From positions 62,001-126,000 of the forward strand of contig JAGWYJ010000002.1 of NCBI GenBank assembly GCA_018969425.1: a DNA stretch of 64,000 bases, read 5' to 3'. Below, in pieces: positions 60,909 to 64,000 of this stretch. Position numbers and translations under genes: made by a program. Origin of the DNA: Alphaproteobacteria bacterium (lineage in GTDB: Bacteria > Pseudomonadota > Alphaproteobacteria > Caulobacterales > Hyphomonadaceae). How positions within the stretch are numbered: position 1 is the stretch's first letter; the number at the start of each line of letters is the position of its first letter. Below the pieces are notes generated by a model. It saw nothing but the letters and a program-made list of their open reading frames with translations. It had not been told where the DNA came from and did no database searches.

Positions 60909-62099
60909 TTAGATCTTCAATGCCTCGACCCCGGGCAAAGCCTTGCCTTCCATCCATTCGAGGAAGGCGCCGCCAGCTGTTGAGACGAAGGACAGGTCGT
61001 CAGCCACCCCGGCCGCATGAAGGGCGGAGACAGTGTCTCCGCCACCAGCGACAGCCACCAGACGCCCCTGACGAACCAGATCGGCGGCGTGTTGCGCTGC
61101 TGCGACGGTTCCTCGATCAAATGGAGGGATCTCGAAAACTCCGAGCGGCCCGTTCCACACCAGAGTCTTCGAATTCTCCATCGCCCTCTTCAGGCGAGCG
61201 ACCGTCTCCGGGCCCGCGTCGAGAATACGCTCGTGTTCGTCCACCTCACCAAGACCGCGCACACGCGCAGGTGCGCCAGGCGCCATCTGCTCGGCGACGA
61301 CGATATCAATTGGAAGGAACAGCTTGCAGTTATTACGACCTGCCAGACCGATGATGCTTCGGGCCGTATCCGCTAGATCCTTCTCGCAATAGGATGCGCC
61401 GACATCGTGCCCCTGCGCATAAAGGAAGGTGTTGGCCATGCCGCCGCCGATGGCGAGTTTGTCGAGGCGCGTAACAAGATTTTTCAATAGGTCGAGCTTT
61501 GTTGAGACCTTGGAGCCCCCGACGATGCCCAGCACAGGTCGTTGCGGTGAGCCGAGCGCTGTATCTAGAGCGCTGAGCTCTCGCTCCATGGCCAATCCTG
61601 CGAATGAAGGCAGACGCCTCGCGATGCCTTCAGTCGAGGCGTGGGCCCTGTGAGCGGCCGAGAAAGCATCGTTGACAAAGATATCGCCAAGCCCGGCGAG
61701 TTCGGCGGAGAACAGGGGGTCGTTCGCTTCCTCTCCGGCGTGGTACCGGACATTTTCCAGGAGGGCTACGTCTCCCGGACCGAGATCTGCAACTGCCGCC
61801 CTGGCGGCCGGGCCGACACAGTCGTCCGCCCAGGCTACGGATTTGCCTAGTAGAGTTGAGAGAGGCGCAAGGATCGGCTTCAGACTCATCTCGGCGACGC
61901 GCTTGCCTTTCGGCCGGTCAAAATGTGCGAGAAGCACAGTTCTGGCGCCGCGCGAGGCGAGAAATTCAATCGTTGGCAAAGCGGATCGTAAGCGGGTGTC
62001 ATCGGCGACCGCACCGTGGTCCATCGGCACATTGAAGTCGACGCGTACGAGGGCGGTTTTTCCTGTCAGGTCTGCGTCTTTCAGTCGTCGAAACGTCAT
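60909..62099 (-). CDS. pgk: Phosphoglycerate kinase
   Basis: ALVRVDFNVPMDHG; VLLAHFDRPKG; VGGSKVSTKLDLL; VWNGPLGVFEIPPFDRGT. Confidence 0.98.
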   Translation of the reverse strand: MTFRRLKDADLTGKTALVRVDFNVPMDHGAVADDTRLRSALPTIEFLASRGARTVLLAHFDRPKGKRVAEMSLKPILAPLSTLLGKSVAWADDCVGPAARAAVADLGPGDVALLENVRYHAGEEANDPLFSAELAGLGDIFVNDAFSAAHRAHASTEGIARRLPSFAGLAMERELSALDTALGSPQRPVLGIVGGSKVSTKLDLLKNLVTRLDKLAIGGGMANTFLYAQGHDVGASYCEKDLADTARSIIGLAGRNNCKLFLPIDIVVAEQMAPGAPARVRGLGEVDEHERILDAGPETVARLKRAMENSKTLVWNGPLGVFEIPPFDRGTVAAAQHAADLVRQGRLVAVAGGGDTVSALHAAGVADDLSFVSTAGGAFLEWMEGKALPGVEALKI

Positions 62100-62166
62100 G
62101 ATCCTAGCCTTACCGAACCCGCCGACCCTTCGGCCTGTGGTCCCAAGTCCCTGTGGTCGTTGGTGA

Positions 62167-63177
62167 TTAGATCAGGCGCGACATCGCGAGGGCGGTATCC
62201 GACATGCGTGTGGCGAAGCCCCATTCATTATCATACCAGGACAGCACCCGCACAAGCTGACCGTCGATGACCTGGGTCTGGGCCAGAGCCACGGTTGAGG
62301 AGGCTGGCGCATGATTGAGATCCATGGAAACCAACGGATCGTTCGTCACAGCGAGAATTCCCTTGAGCGGCCCCTCGCTTGCCGCCGCCTCCAGGGCCCG
62401 GTTGATTTCCTCGACGCTTACAGGTCGCGACGGGACGACCTTGAGATCAACCACAGAGACATTAGGCGTTGGGACGCGGATGGAAGATCCGTCGAGTCGA
62501 CCCTTCAGTTCGGGAAGCACAAGCCCGATTGCCTTCGCTGCGCCCGTAGAGGTGGGAATCATCGAAAGCGCCGCCGCCCGGGCGCGATAGAGATCTTTGT
62601 GCATCGTATCGAGGGTCGGTTGATCCCCCGTGTAGGCGTGGATCGTCGTCATGTACCCGCGTTCGATGCCGCATAATCCGTGCAGCACCTTCGCCACCGG
62701 GGCGAGGCAGTTGGTGGTGCATGATCCGTTCGAAACGACATGATCAGAGGCTGTCAGCGTATCGTGATTGACGCCGAAGACGATTGTTTTATCCGCATTG
62801 TCGGCCGGGGCGGACACAAGAACTCTCCGCGCCCCCGCCGCGATATGAGCGGATGCCTTGTCCTTGGATGTGAAGATGCCGGTACATTCCATCGCAATGT
62901 CGACATTAAGATCTTTGTGCGGAAGTCGCGCAGGATCTCTTTCCGCAGTGACCTTGAACGACTGGCGACCAACCTTGACCACGTCCCCGGAGATCTCCAC
63001 GGGCATCCCGAGACGCCCGTGAACGCTGTCATACTTAAGAAGGTGGACATTCGTCTCGATCGGTCCGAGATCATTGACCGCGACGACTTCAATGTCGCGA
63101 CGGTCATGCTCGAGGATCGATCTCAGAACCAGACGGCCAATTCGCCCGAAGCCGTTGATTGCGACACGCACTGTCAT
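62167..63177 (-). CDS. gap: Type I glyceraldehyde-3-phosphate dehydrogenase
   Basis: VAINGFGRIGRLVLRS; SNGSCTTNCLAPVAKVL; SWYDNEWGFATRM. Confidence 0.98.
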   Translation of the reverse strand: MTVRVAINGFGRIGRLVLRSILEHDRRDIEVVAVNDLGPIETNVHLLKYDSVHGRLGMPVEISGDVVKVGRQSFKVTAERDPARLPHKDLNVDIAMECTGIFTSKDKASAHIAAGARRVLVSAPADNADKTIVFGVNHDTLTASDHVVSNGSCTTNCLAPVAKVLHGLCGIERGYMTTIHAYTGDQPTLDTMHKDLYRARAAALSMIPTSTGAAKAIGLVLPELKGRLDGSSIRVPTPNVSVVDLKVVPSRPVSVEEINRALEAAASEGPLKGILAVTNDPLVSMDLNHAPASSTVALAQTQVIDGQLVRVLSWYDNEWGFATRMSDTALAMSRLI

Positions 63178-63238
63178 TTCACCATCCGCTCGTTTCTCTG
63201 AGCCGGGCGTGAGCGTGCGCTTCGACCGGCGATTTTAG

Positions 63239-63277
63239 TGCGGTCATAGAGGATTTTCAGAAAATGTGGAGACCGCA
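63239..63277. repeat. Nested inverted repeat in the tkt-gap intergenic region
   Basis: TGCGGTC (63239-63245) / GACCGCA (63271-63277) enclosing ATTTT-CAG-AAAAT (63253-63265). Confidence 0.5.
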
Positions 63278-63335
63278 TCTCGTTGAATTCGAGGTGATTC
63301 TCCCGTTCGACGAATAATGGGGTGCGGCCTTCGCT

Positions 63336-64000
63336 TTAAAGTCTCGCCTTAACGGCCTTTACGACAGCTTCAGATGTGATTCCGAACTCCCGGTAGAGAT
63401 CCTTGTAGGGTGCTGACGCTCCAAAGCCCCCCATGCCGACGAAGCCGCCATTAGGCCCGATCCAACGGTCCCATCCATCCCGAACGCCAGCTTCGACGGC
63501 CACGGTTGCCAGGCCCTGTCCAAGGACGTCCCTTCGATAGCTGTCGCTCTGATGAGCGAAGAGGGAGAAGCAGGGAAGAGAGACGACGCGAGTTCCAACT
63601 CCTGAAGCCTCCAGCTCATCCTGAGCTTTGAGCGCGATCTCGATCTCGGATCCGGTGGCGAGAATCGCCGCGCGTTCGGGACCACGCGCCGGGCGAAGGA
63701 CGTATCCCCCTTTTGCAACGAGATTTTCCGAGACGTGAACGGTTCGTGCGAGGGGCACGTTCTGACGCGTGAGGGCGATAAGAGAGGGAGCCCCTTTAGA
63801 CTGGAGGGCGACCTCCCATGCTTCCGCTGTCTCCACGCCGTCGCAGGGTCTGAAAACCAGGAGATTTGGCATCGCTCGGAGGGAGGAGATGTGTTCCACA
63901 GGCTGATGGGTCGGGCCGTCTTCGCCGACCCCGATCGAGTCGTGGGTCATCACGTGGATCACTCGGATGCCCATCAGCGCTCCTAAACGGATGGCGGGGC
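63336..64000 (-). CDS. tkt: Transketolase (C-terminal part; 5' end beyond window)
   Basis: [61 protein letters not shown]; frame open to window end. Confidence 0.96.
   Translation of the reverse strand, partial: [220 protein letters not shown]

Noticed and set aside
1-64000. Mobile elements, CRISPR arrays, toxin-antitoxin pairs, prophage genes
   Set aside because: No transposase, integrase, cas or phage structural motifs seen in the supplied translations, and no regularly spaced repeats noticed; gene order looks like stable chromosomal core.

Overview
Chromosomal core segment of an alphaproteobacterium, inferred from gene content and order; genus not assignable from sequence reading alone. 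Coding density is high on both strands. I saw no rRNA, convincing tRNA, CRISPR array, IS element or prophage. In order, the window holds: phoH (partial)-ybeY-lnt; metK; trmB; glk; an SDHAF4-like gene; htpX-rsmB; slyB-like; rpe-heparinase-capD-like-purH; a histone-H1-like Lys/Ala protein; argG; ppa; ygfZ; cspA; gpmA with a RibD-like deaminase; an M23/lipoprotein/I9-like/S8-protease gene string; a CDP-sugar cluster (rfbF, rfbG, rfbC-like, SAF oxidoreductase); sir2; an FkbM methyltransferase; an ECF sigma/ChrR-like pair; thpR; a Bax-inhibitor-1 protein; acnA; ccmABCDG; yciB, a DMT transporter, ftsY-mtaB-dapF; an S9 peptidase; several alphaproteobacterial DUF genes; rpmE; an ABC exporter; and suhB-thiE-fba-pgk-gap-tkt (partial). 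The best candidate for an under-described system is the four-gene minus-strand string at 22403-27080. It encodes a secreted S8 protease lipoprotein, a separate membrane-anchored protein resembling an S8 propeptide/I9 inhibitor, a lipoprotein, and an apparently active M23 endopeptidase. Two of its junctions are ATGA overlaps. Other points of interest are a ChrR-like anti-sigma factor that seems to lack the N-terminal zinc ligands but keeps the cupin ligands, a RibD-type deaminase with an unusual N-terminus and truncated C-terminus, and several perfect inverted repeats in intergenic regions.
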